The notes under the pieces are model-generated. The model made no database searches and was not told the origin of the DNA. It saw only the letters and a program-made list of their open reading frames with translations. Shown piece after piece: positions 45,097 through 56,332 of a stretch of DNA of 64,000 nt. The DNA lies in the NCBI GenBank assembly GCA_029168955.1, contig JAPDOI010000039.1, positions 1,922,001 to 1,986,000 of the forward strand, written 5' to 3'. How positions within the stretch are numbered: position 1 is the stretch's first letter; each line of letters starts with the position of its first letter. The translations under genes were made by a program, and so were the position numbers. This stretch comes from Aplectana chamaeleonis (Eukaryota; Nematoda; Chromadorea; Rhabditida; Cosmocercidae).

Positions 45097-45177
45097 GCAA
45101 GTTTTTCTATTGTTACTATGAGTGCGTGCTGTGATACGAAATAGAATGTGAACGTCGAATTCATATCTGTGTTCCAG
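45097..45177 (+). other. Probable GC-AG intron
   Basis: The exon ending ...TYKNH at 45096 is followed by GCAAGTTTTT, the usual GC-donor consensus. GTTCCAG ends the intron at 45177, after which LFFAHFPIEL continues in frame. No GT donor at this place keeps the frame. Confidence 0.6.
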
Positions 45178-46879
45178 TTGTTCTTTGCACACTTTCCTAT
45201 CGAACTGGTTGAACGTGGGCACCCGTTAAGCTACTCTACGCACGTATTTGAACACAATAATTTGTTTCTGAAAGTTCTGCTCAACCCTTTGAATACAATT
45301 GGCTTCGATAAGTCTGCAATGAAGAGGTTTTTAAAATGAAACTTTCCGATTTTTTTAGAATAATGCTTTGGCGTCGTGTTCACAGAGAGATCCTTTCAAG
45401 AGCTCCAGACAGTCCTTTGCCACAAATGGGAGATATAGCCGAGAAAATTAGGGAAACTAGGTACGATACTTCTGAAACAAAATAGCGAATCTCATCCTTT
45501 CAGATTTTTTTGGGAACCCGATGTGTGCAAACAGTTTACTCATACCATTTTAACGCTGTAAGCCCACACTCACGTCTTCAGGATGAGATGATAGGACCTG
45601 GAGCTGCAGATTCGGATGACTTGCTGCCGTATGAAGCATCAAGTTCGACGTGGCTGCAACCTTTTATCGCTGGTGGAACAGCCATTCGCCTTCAACAAGT
45701 GAGTGCATGGGGCGAGCTTTGCTGTTGATGCAAGCATAACCCTTTTTTATGAAATGCGGTCGTGAAGGCGATGGTGCAGCGCTCGGCACAGTCTCCGGAA
45801 GAGCAGGCAGTAGCTCAGGTGCAGAGCAGAGCCGAAAGCTACTGGACGAAGAACCCGTGTCGTGTCATCGCAGACATGTACGAGTTGGTACCGAGGCACG
45901 ACCTGTCAAAGGATTATTGCGTCATCATCTACAACGGATTTCGGTTGTGTAACATACGCTCGTTTGTTATTGATGCCAATCAATTAATGGCAACCCATCG
46001 CCGATGCAGCATCAACGACCTCGTGAGAAAAACGATTGCGAATGTGATGGCGCAGATAGGAAGATCAGTGTTTTTGAATGTAGAGAAGCAGCGCACTCTT
46101 TGTTTTCAGCTGATGCCGTCTGATTCGACGATAAAGTACACGAGCGCAACCATTCTGAAAGGAGGCACGGTCTCGTTCCCTAAAGCCGTGAAGAGCAAGA
46201 TTGCCAGTACGTTCTCACTCTCTAGGTTTCACTCGTAGATCCAGTAGTAAGTACTTGTATACACAATAATCTAAGAAAATTTCAGCCAGCCTGATAAAGA
46301 TGATGGTGCCGAGGAAGGATGCTGCCCAGGGGCTGTATTCATCAATGATTTACCCGCGGGGTAAGTGTAAAGTCCTTCGAATTCGGCACTCACTCAGTAT
46401 TCACACGCTCACTTACTCGAAATTTTCGAGTAGAAATCCAGGCAAAATTTACCCGACGTATGAAGCCGGGTAAATTTTACCCTTAGCCGGCTGCAGCTGC
46501 ACTCATCGCGGAAACAGCAATGGGGCGCAATATCTTCATCGATAAGTCGAACTACTCGTTTCCTTATGAGTTAGTTGCTTTTTTATGACTCATTCAATGA
46601 CTTTCTTTCCATAAAAAGGAAGTTATTAATTTTTTGACATGTTTGTTCTCATAGGTTTTTGTTGTTAGTCGTGAAAAAGCGGTAGGCTTTCTCTCCTTCT
46701 GTCCACTTGATTTCTTTACGAAATTTTGAACCGAAATGAAATGCATTTCTAATGCTCTAACTGTTAAGTTATATTGCGGTGATGCAAAAGTGATCGTTTT
46801 GAGAAAACAATTTCCTTGGCCCGATGGAATTTCTGAGGTCATATGTTAATAGTGTAGCCGTCGAAAGCTCAGTCGTTCC

Positions 46880-47350
46880 TTAAAGGCAGTGTTCACGATA
46901 AAAGTCGTTTTTCTGTTTTTTCGCCTATCTTAAAGACGGTCCCATGCTGATTTCAATGATGTCCCAGGAATCGTACAAGACCCCCTGGAAACGGAGTTAT
47001 GGCCCCTCAAAATTCAGCTAGGGAAGCATTGTGGACGAGTTGTCCGAGGCTTGTAACTCTCGTTTTTTGCAGCCGATGTGGGCGAGCTAACCTGAGTAAA
47101 GAGAGACGTTGGGAATGAAGGGAAGAACGGGGCTTTTAATCGGAAACCATCGCTCATTTAACCACGAATTCAGGGAAACTGTTGGAGGACGTGGGCGGAG
47201 TGGCAAAATGGGTTGGCCGGCCCACGAGATTTTCACCCACTTACCGGCCGTTTTTCGTCGCACTTCCGTTCTTAATCTTCTTAGGGGGACCCAAAGCTTA
47301 CGTTTTAGCCAAAAAACGTGCAACTTTTTCTTCGTGAACACTGCCATTAA
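46880..47350 (+). mobile_element. TTAAAGGCAGTG MITE, subfamily 2, nested
   Basis: Ends TTAAAGGCAGTGTTCACGAT and TTCGTGAACACTGCCATTAA. The interior defines subfamily 2 (GTTATGGCCCCTCAA, GGGAATGAAGGGAAGA). It sits in the Harbinger-like element. Confidence 0.82.
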
Positions 47351-47419
47351 TCTATTTTTTTGGCGCTCCTTCTAGAACATGATAACTTGTGAACCTCACG
47401 CTCGACTTCAATTTATAGC

Positions 47420-47907
47420 TTAAAGGCAGTGTTCACGATGATTCTCGTTTCCAAGTTTTCCACTCAAAACAATGCGTTGGCAACCAAGTGTTACCAAAAT
47501 CACGAAGAAACGGCGAGAAACGCACTAAAACGTCTTATTTCAGTGACATTATTCTATGGCCTGGACTAGTTCTCTGGTAGGATGAACATGTTCACGGTGG
47601 TTGTCACCGCTAATAAATGGCACTAATCGAAAATGGAAGAATATTCTGGGCAAAATAGTATTAGGGCCCGAAGGAAAGAACGGAGCAACACAGATTGGAG
47701 AATTGCAAGAGACGGGTCCACAAAAGATTTCATTGTCACAACGAACAGTTCCATTGATACTTAAGAGGCGGGCTGATACTTGAAGATTTCGTGCCCTTCT
47801 GGTGCGTTTTTCTCGGTTTCTTCGTCATTTCAGTTTTACTCGGGGGCCAAACAATCGATTTAGCGATTAATCTCAAAATCGAGGATTATCGTGAACACCG
47901 CCTTTAA
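47420..47907 (+). mobile_element. TTAAAGGCAGTG MITE, subfamily 1, nested
   Basis: Ends TTAAAGGCAGTGTTCACGAT and ATCGTGAACACCGCCTTTAA. It is the best-preserved subfamily 1 copy, and its interior matches 34414-34912 and, in reverse, 35555-36050. Confidence 0.85.
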
Positions 47908-48640
47908 GTATTCGATATTTTCGCATTTCGAATTTTCGTCTATGCAGTGAGTTTGGATCTCAAACGTAACAGTACACGTAATATTTTCATCCACAATAGA
48001 TAATTTGCGAATAGTCAACTTTTTGCAACCAATTTTTGCTTTTTCTTCGAATTTGGAAAAAAAACTTGACAATTCGCAATAAAAAGCATTTCAAAAGAAA
48101 ATTTCCAGCAATATACGAAAGAGGGAGAGCTGAATTTCTAATGCTATAATTCATTCTGCCAAATAAACAAAGGGGTTTAGCTTTTTCTTCTCTACAATTA
48201 AATAAGCACGACTCTTAATGTAGAAAAATCCTTTGGCTTTTTTCCGTTGTATCCCGCAGAAAAGGGCATATTTATCGTTGGCTGATTGGTGAAGATTTCC
48301 AGAAAATTTTCCGAAGAGACAAAATGACGCTTTTGAACAGCATACCAAATCTGGTTGTAAAACTACACGGAAAAAAGACAAAAAAGAGTAGTGGGTAGCT
48401 TTAGCTACAACCTCATACTCTTGGAGAAAAAAATTCCATCATAGAGTATAACACCGATTAGAAAAAAAACCGACAAGTGCCGCTAGAAGAAATGGACTAG
48501 TCAGTAATGTTAAATGATGTTATTTTCTTTATATTAGTGACCCCCTATGATGTTAAGTTTTCATTAATCACTAAACCCAATAACTTCTCTAGCCTTCTTA
48601 AATAAAAAGAGAGAGTATCGGTGAAAGAATTTCAAATTGA
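47908..48640. other. Interior of Harbinger-like element, no gene seen
   Basis: AT-rich sequence without a recognisable transposase. Frames are short. Confidence 0.5.
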
Positions 48641-49092
48641 CGACGCCTATTCAGTGTTTCGGTGAGTGCACACTGTACACATTTTGCTCGGGAACTTACC
48701 CGGGTTAGTAAGTGTATGATGAATGCCGTTTGGCGGTGAGTAAGTAATCGGCTCCGGGTAAGGTGAAAGTAAAGTAAGACTTACCCGGCATTTCAATGAT
48801 GAATACGACCCCAGGTTGGATTCGACGCTGCTCAAGAGGTTCCCGTTCAGTTCTGGATCAGGCTCATCTTTGAGGAAATACACTACGTTCTGTGAGTTTT
48901 ATCCTGATCCACTCCACTGTAATCTCTAATCATTATCTGATTGTAAATGTTTTAAAGTCGATGCCCCGGAGCAGACGAGGCAACGCGAAGGCGGTATTCA
49001 AGCTACTCTCTGATGACGAGTATCAAGCGAAGCTGGCTCTTGACATAAGGGCACAAGAATACGGATGGTGCGAGTCGCCCGAAGTTCTCTAG

Positions 49093-49187
49093 TGATAGTG
49101 TGTCTGAAATTCGTGTTTTGAATGTGTTTTCGCTTTCCTCATATTTCACTTGAGTTTTGTTAATCAAGTGAAACTCGTTCGTTCATC
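49093..49187. other. 3' flank of transposase locus with hairpin
   Basis: TTTCACTTGA and TCAAGTGAAA (about 49144-49173) form a 10-bp stem with a 10-nt loop just downstream of the last stop at 49092. It may be a structural end of the transposon or chance. Confidence 0.35.
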
Positions 49188-49757
49188 CTACGACTGACAA
49201 GGAAACTTGAACTGCGTCGCTTTCCTAGACGAAACCCGTTGCTTTTTTGACATGCTCCGGAATTGATAAGTTGAAGAAAATCGTTTCCTCGGCAGGTGTT
49301 GAAACAGTTGAGCCAATTCGATAGGCTTAACTGTATGGACCTCAGCCATGTTGGCTCCTGAATGAATACTAGGGATACTGAGCCGGCTTGCCGCGCTCAT
49401 GAGCCATGGAGCGCACCTTTGCAATATCCTTGCGTGGAAGCACGATGTCGTGAGCAGGCGGATTGGAATATCCGATGAAGGTCTTTATGCTATCTTCTCT
49501 GGTATACTTGAACACTTGTGGCCAATCGAACTGTCGCGGTTTATCTACTTTATGAAAGCAAATAACCCATTGACACGCAACAATGATGAGTTGGATTTCA
49601 GGGTTTTGTTTTCCAACTGATATTTTAAACAGCTCCAGGTGAAGTTTTTCAACAGATCGTAGAGCTTTGTGCATTTAACAAGAGGACGTAGGGAACAGGG
49701 GAGCCAGTTTGTCGTTAACCTTACTTGCTGAATGATGGAGCAGACAGTGGATTTCAT
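49188..49757 (-). pseudogene. Possible coding remnant, unidentified
   Basis: The minus strand holds a 101-codon frame (49369-49674) with few low-complexity features, including NPEIQLIIVACQWVICFHKV and FDWPQVFKYTREDSIKTF, and a second frame (49188-49424) with MAEVHTVKPIELAQLF after a possible acceptor TTCATTCAG. The plus strand also has a 73-codon frame over part of it, so strand and reality are uncertain. I do not recognise a family. It may belong to the neighbouring transposon. Confidence 0.25.
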
Positions 49758-50252
49758 CGAGATGTCACCGTTTCAATCCGGATAATTTTTGGTAATTCCG
49801 CTCATTCCTTCCCTGCATCTTTTCCGCCCAAATGCAGCATCAGGGTCGCATTCCGGCTAACTCTGGTTTGCTTTTTCATAACTCCCATTTCTTCTTTCCA
49901 ATCTTCAACAGTCGTTTTCATGCGAGCCTCCCGAAACCTCAAACTGAACAGGTTCCCTTTACGATGACGAGCACTTGGCGTTCATCCAAGCACCACATTA
50001 TCACAGACGCTCGATCTATCCGATCGGCGTGACAGCTTTGGGGGCGATCCAACTCTCGAACGGATCACCAGCCAAAATTAACACCTGAAAGAAGTGGATA
50101 AAAACACAAGCAACACGCGAATTGTATTCGAACGCATATAAAACGAAAGAAACAATAGAAACGAGCTTGCCTGTTATATAGGCGAAAAAAAAATAGGAGA
50201 CATGAAAAGGGGGAGAAATGAGAAGAGGGAATACATATGACGGGGAAAATAA

Positions 50253-50596
50253 GGCGCTATTCATACTCCTCTACGCCAGCGCGAGACGCGCTTGCGGAGG
50301 CTGAATACTAAAGCCGTGACGCATGGCGGAGCGGAATAGATTGGGCCTTAATCTTCCCAAACAAGCAAATAATGTACACGCATTCACCGACATGGTAGTA
50401 CAGTATAGTACTGGAATTAGTTACTATGGAACGGAATTAAACTGATGATGGACTAATATTGGAAATAATTAATCCTTTGTTACGGCTGTCGCAGCGCATG
50501 TCACGCGCGTGCCGCGCGGGCGTGGCGTCGGGCGAATCAAACTCACGCGTCACACCCGCGCGTGATGCGCTGTCGTTGAAGAGTATGAATAAAGCC
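50253..50596. mobile_element. Harbinger-like MITE with TAA duplication (344 bp)
   Basis: TIRs of about 40 bp: GGCGCTATTCATACTCCTCT on the left and the complement of GGCTTTATTCATACTCTTCA on the right. TAA flanks both sides (50250-50252 and 50597-50599), matching the TWA target of PIF/Harbinger elements. Interior GC-rich subterminal parts pair further. Confidence 0.78.
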
Positions 50597-50697
50597 TAAG
50601 ACAGTGCAGTGCATCTGCGCAGCTGTTTGTGGATACCTGTGCGCAGCACGCCTAACGACACCACCTGCCGTACTTGTTATTATCCTCCGGGAAGCGT

Positions 50698-50927
50698 ACA
50701 GGCCATAAAACGGCCAATGTCTCACCGTCGACTGCGTACCACGCGCTGCGCGACCGCACGTGCGTCGGAAGCAGACGGGTTTTGGCCGCCGCGCGACGTT
50801 TCGGCCACCGCGCGGCGGCCGAAACTCGTCGCGCGGCGGTTAAAACTCGTCTGCTTCCGACGCACGTGCGGTCGCGCAGCGCGTGGTACGCAGTCGACGG
50901 TGAGACATTGGCCGTTTTATAGCCTGT
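50698..50927. mobile_element. GC-rich foldback element (230 bp)
   Basis: Near-perfect palindrome: ACAGGCCATAAAACGGCCAA... on the left returns as ...TTGGCCGTTTTATAGCCTGT on the right, with arms about 105 bp around a GCGCGGCGGCCG-rich centre. Frames on both strands are mirror images and not genes. Confidence 0.8.
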
Positions 50928-50962
50928 AGCATACAACGGACTAGGATATCGGTAATGTCGTC

Positions 50963-50984
50963 GATTGAATTACCCAGGTTTGCA
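50963..50984 (+). other. SL1-like sequence (weak)
   Basis: GATTGAATTACCCAGGTTTG matches SL1 at most positions but is followed by CAGCAC with no GTA donor. Probably a decayed relative of 33133-33154 or chance. Confidence 0.3.
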
Positions 50985-53900
50985 GCACTAGGCCAGCCCG
51001 AACGCTCACCTGCAAAGTGTTCGCGGGTAAGCAGCCTGATAGGCGACAAGCCTCAGCGAAATAAAAGCTAAATATACCGAGACCATGAGGTAGCCTCTCA
51101 ATAGACGTCAATTAGCCGCAAAATAGATTATTCACAACGAATCCGCGACAACGGCGGGAAGATTACGCCCAAATCTGCAAACTAACCTCCATAGCCGCGC
51201 AATGGACGGCAAGTATCCGCGAAAAACTGCGGTCGCAAGCTTCACGCGAAATATTCGCGTATTTGAGGGCAATTAGTCGATAAATATTGACAAAAGGTAA
51301 ACACACGAATTAGCCGTGAAGTAGTCATATAAGAGCGTGTCCGTGGGTCAGCAAAGCAGGGTCCAGTAGCCCATTGGCAAAGTTCTCGGAGGAATGACGA
51401 CCCCACGATAAAAAATGGACGAATCATTTTGAAAAATGTGTTCCCACCGGAGATCCTCACCCCAAGTTGATGTCCCACCAGTCAAAGAAAAACGGAGGTC
51501 CCCACCACAATTTCAATTTTTTTTCTTTTCTACGAGCAGAACTTTTACGATCCCCACCGTTCCCCGTTGCGAAAGTTCACAACCGCACTGGACCAGGGGG
51601 TCGTAGTGCTGCTAAGCTCGGACACAAATGCGCAGCTCGGACACCGCGCTGATTAATTTGTCCGACTTTAATGAACTGCTCAATTAAAAGTAAAGAGCTG
51701 TGACCAGCGGGGTGTTGTGACCGATCTCAGCGGAGCTACGGCCCCCTTTAGTGACATTTTCGAAAAAAAAAGGGAGAATTTTTACGAACCACACCTTCTC
51801 CTCCTTCTTCTCTTCTCCTTCTTCATTTTACCTTCTTGCTCGCAGAAATTTAGTTGAAAAATTTCATTATTCCCACCGCATTTTAGCAAAATTTTCTTTC
51901 ACACGGGCGATATTTGTACGACCCTCCACGGTCCCTCTTTGCTTCCACTCACAACTCCGCTGCACCGTGGGGGTGTCGTAGCCCTGCTGAGGTCGGACAC
52001 CAAGATCCGCTGAACCCTCTGTCCGAACTTTATTGAATGGTTCAATTCACACTGAAAAGTACCCAGTGAGGAGGTAAAATTGTCCGATCTGGTTTGAAAC
52101 AAGCCCCAAGGCTGCTGTGTTCGGTTAGCAAGCAAAACTAGCCTAATTCAAAACAGCAAAATGTTCAGTTTGATTTGGAATTAATCCCTTCAATGTAAAA
52201 AGCTAAATTCATTGCGAAAACACTCAAGAACTCTGGAACGTAGCCAACAAATCCAGAAAGCTCAAGTTTAATAAGAGCGTAGGCAGTTCCTGCGAGGGTC
52301 GCGCTGGTCCTGAGCGGAGCTGCGAGCCCCCCACCCCTGCTTAGTAAAACTTCCAAAAAAACATTGACAGATTTTCTCCAAGTTCCATTTTTGAACGAAA
52401 TTATTACGATTTACGATTTCAGAACTTTTCCCGATCCCCGCCCCTAATTTTGTCTTTTTTGAAGCAATTCTTACGATCCCCACCCAAAATTTTCAAATTT
52501 TCTCAAATTTTTTCGCTAACCGCCCCCCCTCTCACTACCCATTGTCCGGCGCGGTTGTGACCGGAGGTAAAGACGGTGTAAGGGGGTCGCAAAAGATGCG
52601 GCTCAAAAAAGGAGAATGTGCAAACATGAGAAAGGGTCTTTCTTGAAAATTTTAGACAAAGTTTTCATCTAATAAAGTGGGTTAGCGAAAATTTCGGATA
52701 TTAGAAAACTCGAGAATTGTGGTCACCTAAACATAGGGATGGTAGCTCCGTCGAGATCGGTCTCAAGGCCCTGCTCGGGGTTCGGCGCGGGGTGGGGAAC
52801 TCCACAGGGGGTCTGAACTGCGTAGGGGTGTCTGAGCTCCGCCGAGAGACCGAACAGACCTTTCATTCAGAATAGGGGTATTCACTGCTTACAGGCCGTA
52901 TTTACGATGAAGATCGCGTTCGAGTTCGACCCAAAGATGGGATTGTTTGGTTGTGAGGCAACTAACAGTGAAGAAACAGTGAAGAAAAACGTCCAGAATA
53001 AGCTAAAATAGCGGCTTTCAAAGTCCAGGGCGTGGACGAGAATCATGGGCCCTGCTGATTTCCGCAAGCACGCTAATCGCGAAATTTGCGCGAATGGATC
53101 AGGCTGGACGCGGCAGAGTTGCTTGGCAATTCGCCATCGAAACGTGTGCGGCGCCAATAGCTCGTCCGAACGGGGGCGGACCGGAATAGGTAGGCGCACC
53201 GGGATAATTTGATCTCTCTGATCTCGGGTCAGAGAATGGGTGGAAGTTTGGCTAACATGGTGCAGATTCAAATGATATTTGGAACCAAAGGTCCTCACTC
53301 ATACAACTTCGAATCCTACCGAAACTGAAAACTTCTCTCTGCTATAAAGCATTCTGTATAACACTGTCAATATGTTTTTGTCGTTTGTAATAGAATCGTA
53401 GAATTTCGGATCAGATATTGGCCAACGGTTTTTTCTCGAGAATTTGAGAGTTATTTTCAGTGCAAATTTATCATATCTGCGCTTTCTTGCCATCATCACA
53501 GGAGGGATTCATACCATGGAGTATTCGGACGATTTCTGGAAAAGAAGAAGTCGGGACTTATCAAATTGTTGAGTTGGCGGAGGATTTGGATCAAGGGTGA
53601 GCGGAGAAAAGATTTTCACCCGGAAGGGAAAACGGGACACACATTTTATCCGTAAAACGGATAGACCAAAATGGGTTGGATACGGGAAACTAATACGAAA
53701 AGTAAACGAAAAGAATAAACGCAACACTTATCGGAAACAGCAGATGACAAAGCGCAGACCTAATCGAAGCACTTTGGAAGAGGTAAAGTGAGACACAGAG
53801 AAGGTTGAAAGAAGTGGAAAAATCAGAAAAGGAGAACGATTGGAAAAAGCCGGGTGCCAGGACGAACGTCGAGATGATAATGTTATTGATTCGATATGCC

Positions 53901-54428
53901 ACGTGTACTAGCAGATGTTGTCGATTACTTGTTACAGCTTGTCAGCTCTCGAAGATAGCAGTTAAGTTGTTGGTCTTGGCACAAGTTGTTGGATCGTTAT
54001 CGACAACTTGAACCCCCCTTTAAAGGAGGGTGTTAAGTTGTTTTCCAGGTCCACGCGCACCAATAGTTGGTATTTAGTTGAATGGGTGGTTTTTAGCAGG
54101 GATTTTAGTTGAAAAAACGGGGGTTTAAGTTGAAACGGCCAAAAAAGCTGGTCGTTCACTTGTTTCAGGGGTTTCAACGAGCGTTTAAGTTTTTGAAAAA
54201 TTTCTGAGAACGTTAGAGAACGACGTGTTAAGGGCGGATGTGGAAGCAAACCCGTGTCAGACTATCGAGTCCAAAAGGTTATTGACAATGATGGAGAATA
54301 CAACATTGGTCAAAAATAAGGACTCGTTAGAAATGTATTGTTTTCCGGTCCCCCTAATACAATGCCATGACAACGATCCTATTCAACTGCACTGACGTCA
54401 TTTTCTTCATTGACACGTCAGCTTTTCT
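50985..54428. other. No supported gene; imperfect long repeats
   Basis: 51590-51690 and 51955-52060 are diverged copies containing GGGGGTCGTAGTGCTGC/GGGGGTGTCGTAGCCCTGC and TGTCCGACTTTAATGAACTG-like parts, with a third partial copy near 52290. A possible decayed MITE end lies near 52888. Other sequence is unremarkable. Confidence 0.45.
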
Positions 54429-55070
54429 CCGGGACGTTTGGTGCGATTTCAGCGTACTTTCGATATGTGTCGATTGATATCCGCGATAAGAATGTAAAGG
54501 GCAACCGAACATTGCTCGACACGACGCGGTCGCGTCACGGCTCTATAGTTTTCTAACTCGCTTTTCATACTTTTGCGATTGCGGCAAATGTCGCTTTTTG
54601 AGCTACGACGAAACCGGTGTTTGGGAATGCTGTCGGGTATTGATGTGGATGGGTCGCAGGCCACCAGATTGCCGTTAAAGCGTAGGGCAATGTAGACCAA
54701 ACCGATAGTCATAGGCTCCGCTCACGATATGTTGAGTGGTCGCCCGCGAATGTCCGGATAAGAAGGGATGTGAACGAGCGAGGGAGGAACTCTAGTTTTT
54801 ATTCTTTGGGTCTCGCCTTCTCCCCCTTCTGGTTTTCCTTGGTGGAATTGGGTTCTCTCTTTAGGCATCCTTTGTGGGTTGCAGGGAAATCAACTTGAAG
54901 GACTGCATTTGCCAAAATCCGTCATTGCTCATTTCTTCATTGCCTCACGGGACGTTTGATCGGACGGTTTTTCCTCATTCGCATCAATACCCTCATTCCT
55001 GATACTGTGTTCTACTTGATTGTTTTTTTTTCTTCACTGTTTGTACAATTTTTTTGTTGCATAGAGAATA

Positions 55071-55379
55071 TATAGTCTACAGCAATGTTAGTAGGACCTG
55101 GTGAGGTTGCGGACTCGTCCTAACATACGGTATTCTGTTAGTGGTATCACTCATTTTTCCGGAACAGCTTTGATTGATTGGTGAGTCTGTGTGTTCACCG
55201 ATACGACTACATCTGTGAAAGGAAAGCAATGAAAACAGGTGAAATGTGAGAGCAAAAGGCGAAACTCACCGACCAATTTTGGTTATTTCGAAAAAATGAG
55301 TGATAACACTATCAGGCTACAGTATGTTAGGAAGAATCCGCAACCTCACCAGGCCCTACTTCAATTGCTGTAGACTATA
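55071..55379. mobile_element. TIR element, family C copy 2 (about 309 bp)
   Basis: Ends TATAGTCTACAGCAATGTTA and the complement CAATTGCTGTAGACTATA. Both ends carry AGGACCTGGTGAGGTTGCGG-type sequence as in 27041-27531. TA at both borders suggests a Tc1/mariner-type target. Confidence 0.8.
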
Positions 55380-55912
55380 CCTAATTGTGCTCTGGTGTGG
55401 ACCGTGTTGACGCACGACCTATTTCTACACATTTGTTGTACAATGCCAAGAATTTAGGTGGAGGTTGACAATTGACTCCTTTGCGCACGAGAATGCTGGT
55501 AGAATGTCCAGATCGGCATTGAATCCCCGAAGAAAACTGGTACATATGTGATAAAACGCGGCAAACGCCGCTAAGGCGAAGATAATGGTCTTGATCAATA
55601 ATGCCGCCACAGCGGCATTTGTCGCATTTTATTGCACCGGCACTAGTTTCGTCCGTGAATCCGTGGCCTATCTGGGCATTTCACAACAATTCTCATGTGC
55701 AAAGAAGCCATTTTTCAACGTACACCTACATACATTCATAGCATTACCAAGCGCCGGTTCTGCCGTAGCTCAGAAAGCGGCATTTGCCGCAATTGCAGAA
55801 GTATGAAAAGCGAGTAGGTTTTTACCCCGTTTTTGTTACACCTTGACCTTCGGTGGTACTGTCTCCCTACTTCCTAGTTCAGGCATATCCTCAACTGCTG
55901 ACCTCTGGATAA

Positions 55913-55960
55913 GGACGGTATGTGAATGAAGACATACCGTCCACATCTTTCATACCCTAC
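55913..55960 (-). promoter_or_regulatory. Hairpin module like those of the giant palindrome
   Basis: GGACGGTATGT, loop GAATGAAG, ACATACCGTCC (55913-55942) is a perfect 11-bp stem, followed by a TTTCATACCC segment. It parallels the GCGGTGTGTGAATGAATGCA hairpin and TTTTATACCCC at 2663-2712. Function unknown. Confidence 0.4.
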
Positions 55961-56049
55961 CCTTTATCAGTTGGTTATCATCTGCTTCGTTAACAGAGCC
56001 GTGGCGCGACTTCGTTAACAGAGCCGTGAGCAATGTTCGGTTGGCCTTT

Positions 56050-56332
56050 AAGGGTCTTTCACAGTCTGCCGGACGAAGCCGTCCGGCATGTTATAAGATA
56101 GGACTGCGGCGTCAGAGCACCTCGCACTGCGGTGTCGGCCGACCGACGTCTCAACGCGGTGAAATCATTGACACGACGCCGGATCAAGTTATGACGGGTT
56201 AGAACGGATTGTTTTCGCCTTAAATTTTGTACTGAAAAGTCGGAACTGACGGCTGTTCGCCGCAGCTTCCCTCGCACTGCGGCTCACTTTTAACTTGCCG
56301 GACGGCGGCGTCCGGCAGACTGTGAAAGGGGC
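56050..56332. mobile_element. TIR element with hairpin ends (about 283 bp)
   Basis: GGGTCTTTCACAGTCTGCCG on the left and CGGCAGACTGTGAAAGGGGC on the right are inverted. Each TIR includes its own hairpin (GCCGGACGAAGCCGTCCGGC and TGCCGGACGGCGGCGTCCGG). Confidence 0.72.

Larger units (their letters stand above)
46330..48811. mobile_element. PIF/Harbinger-like element inserted in transposase exon (2482 bp)
   Basis: Inverted ends GGGCTGTATTCATCAATGA and the complement of GGGTCGTATTCATCATTGA. The 3-bp target duplication is CAG (46327-46329 and 48812-48814), which is exactly one Gln codon of the interrupted exon. Several TTACCCGG/CCGGGTAA motifs lie just inside both ends. No Harbinger transposase or Myb-like protein is visible. 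It contains two TTAAAGGCAGTG MITEs. The superfamily call rests on TIR style and 3-bp duplication. Confidence 0.78.
42371..49092 (+). pseudogene. Multi-exon CACTA/EnSpm-like transposase locus, partly broken
   Basis: Spliced reading gives transposase-like blocks in order. Exons with good GT-AG borders: 42371-42476, 43440-43617, 43715-43809 (IVNIDGFGFNSQSR), 43901 or 43994-44188 (GNLWSAT, LHPEIRF, YNGFRY), 44249-44463 (DHPSFALGLFHFC), 44555-44780 (HVMEEGIFKDI), 44881-45096, 45178-45330 (LFFAHFPIEL, STHVFEHNN), 45768-46206, 46286-46329 plus 48815-48891, and 48958-49092. The DG...S, D-x-LHVMEEGIF and HFP...FE patterns resemble Transposase_21/CACTA proteins. Damage: frame change near 44069, TGA at 44552, a tandem exon duplication and an inserted Harbinger element. 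The last exons (45768 onward) show no stops and no domain I know. The start is uncertain. Family by motif memory only. Confidence 0.55.

Noticed and set aside
46330..48811. Transposase gene inside the Harbinger-like element
   Set aside because: Frames inside are short and mostly belong to the two nested MITEs. No catalytic motif is recognised.
50609..50936. Overlapping Arg-rich frames of 82-106 codons
   Set aside because: They lie in a palindrome, so the two strands give nearly the same peptide. Not a gene.
52885..52930. Another TTAAAGGCAGTG MITE end (ACAGGCCGTATTTACGATGA)
   Set aside because: Several mismatches and no matching second end or interior. Left as a possible decayed trace.
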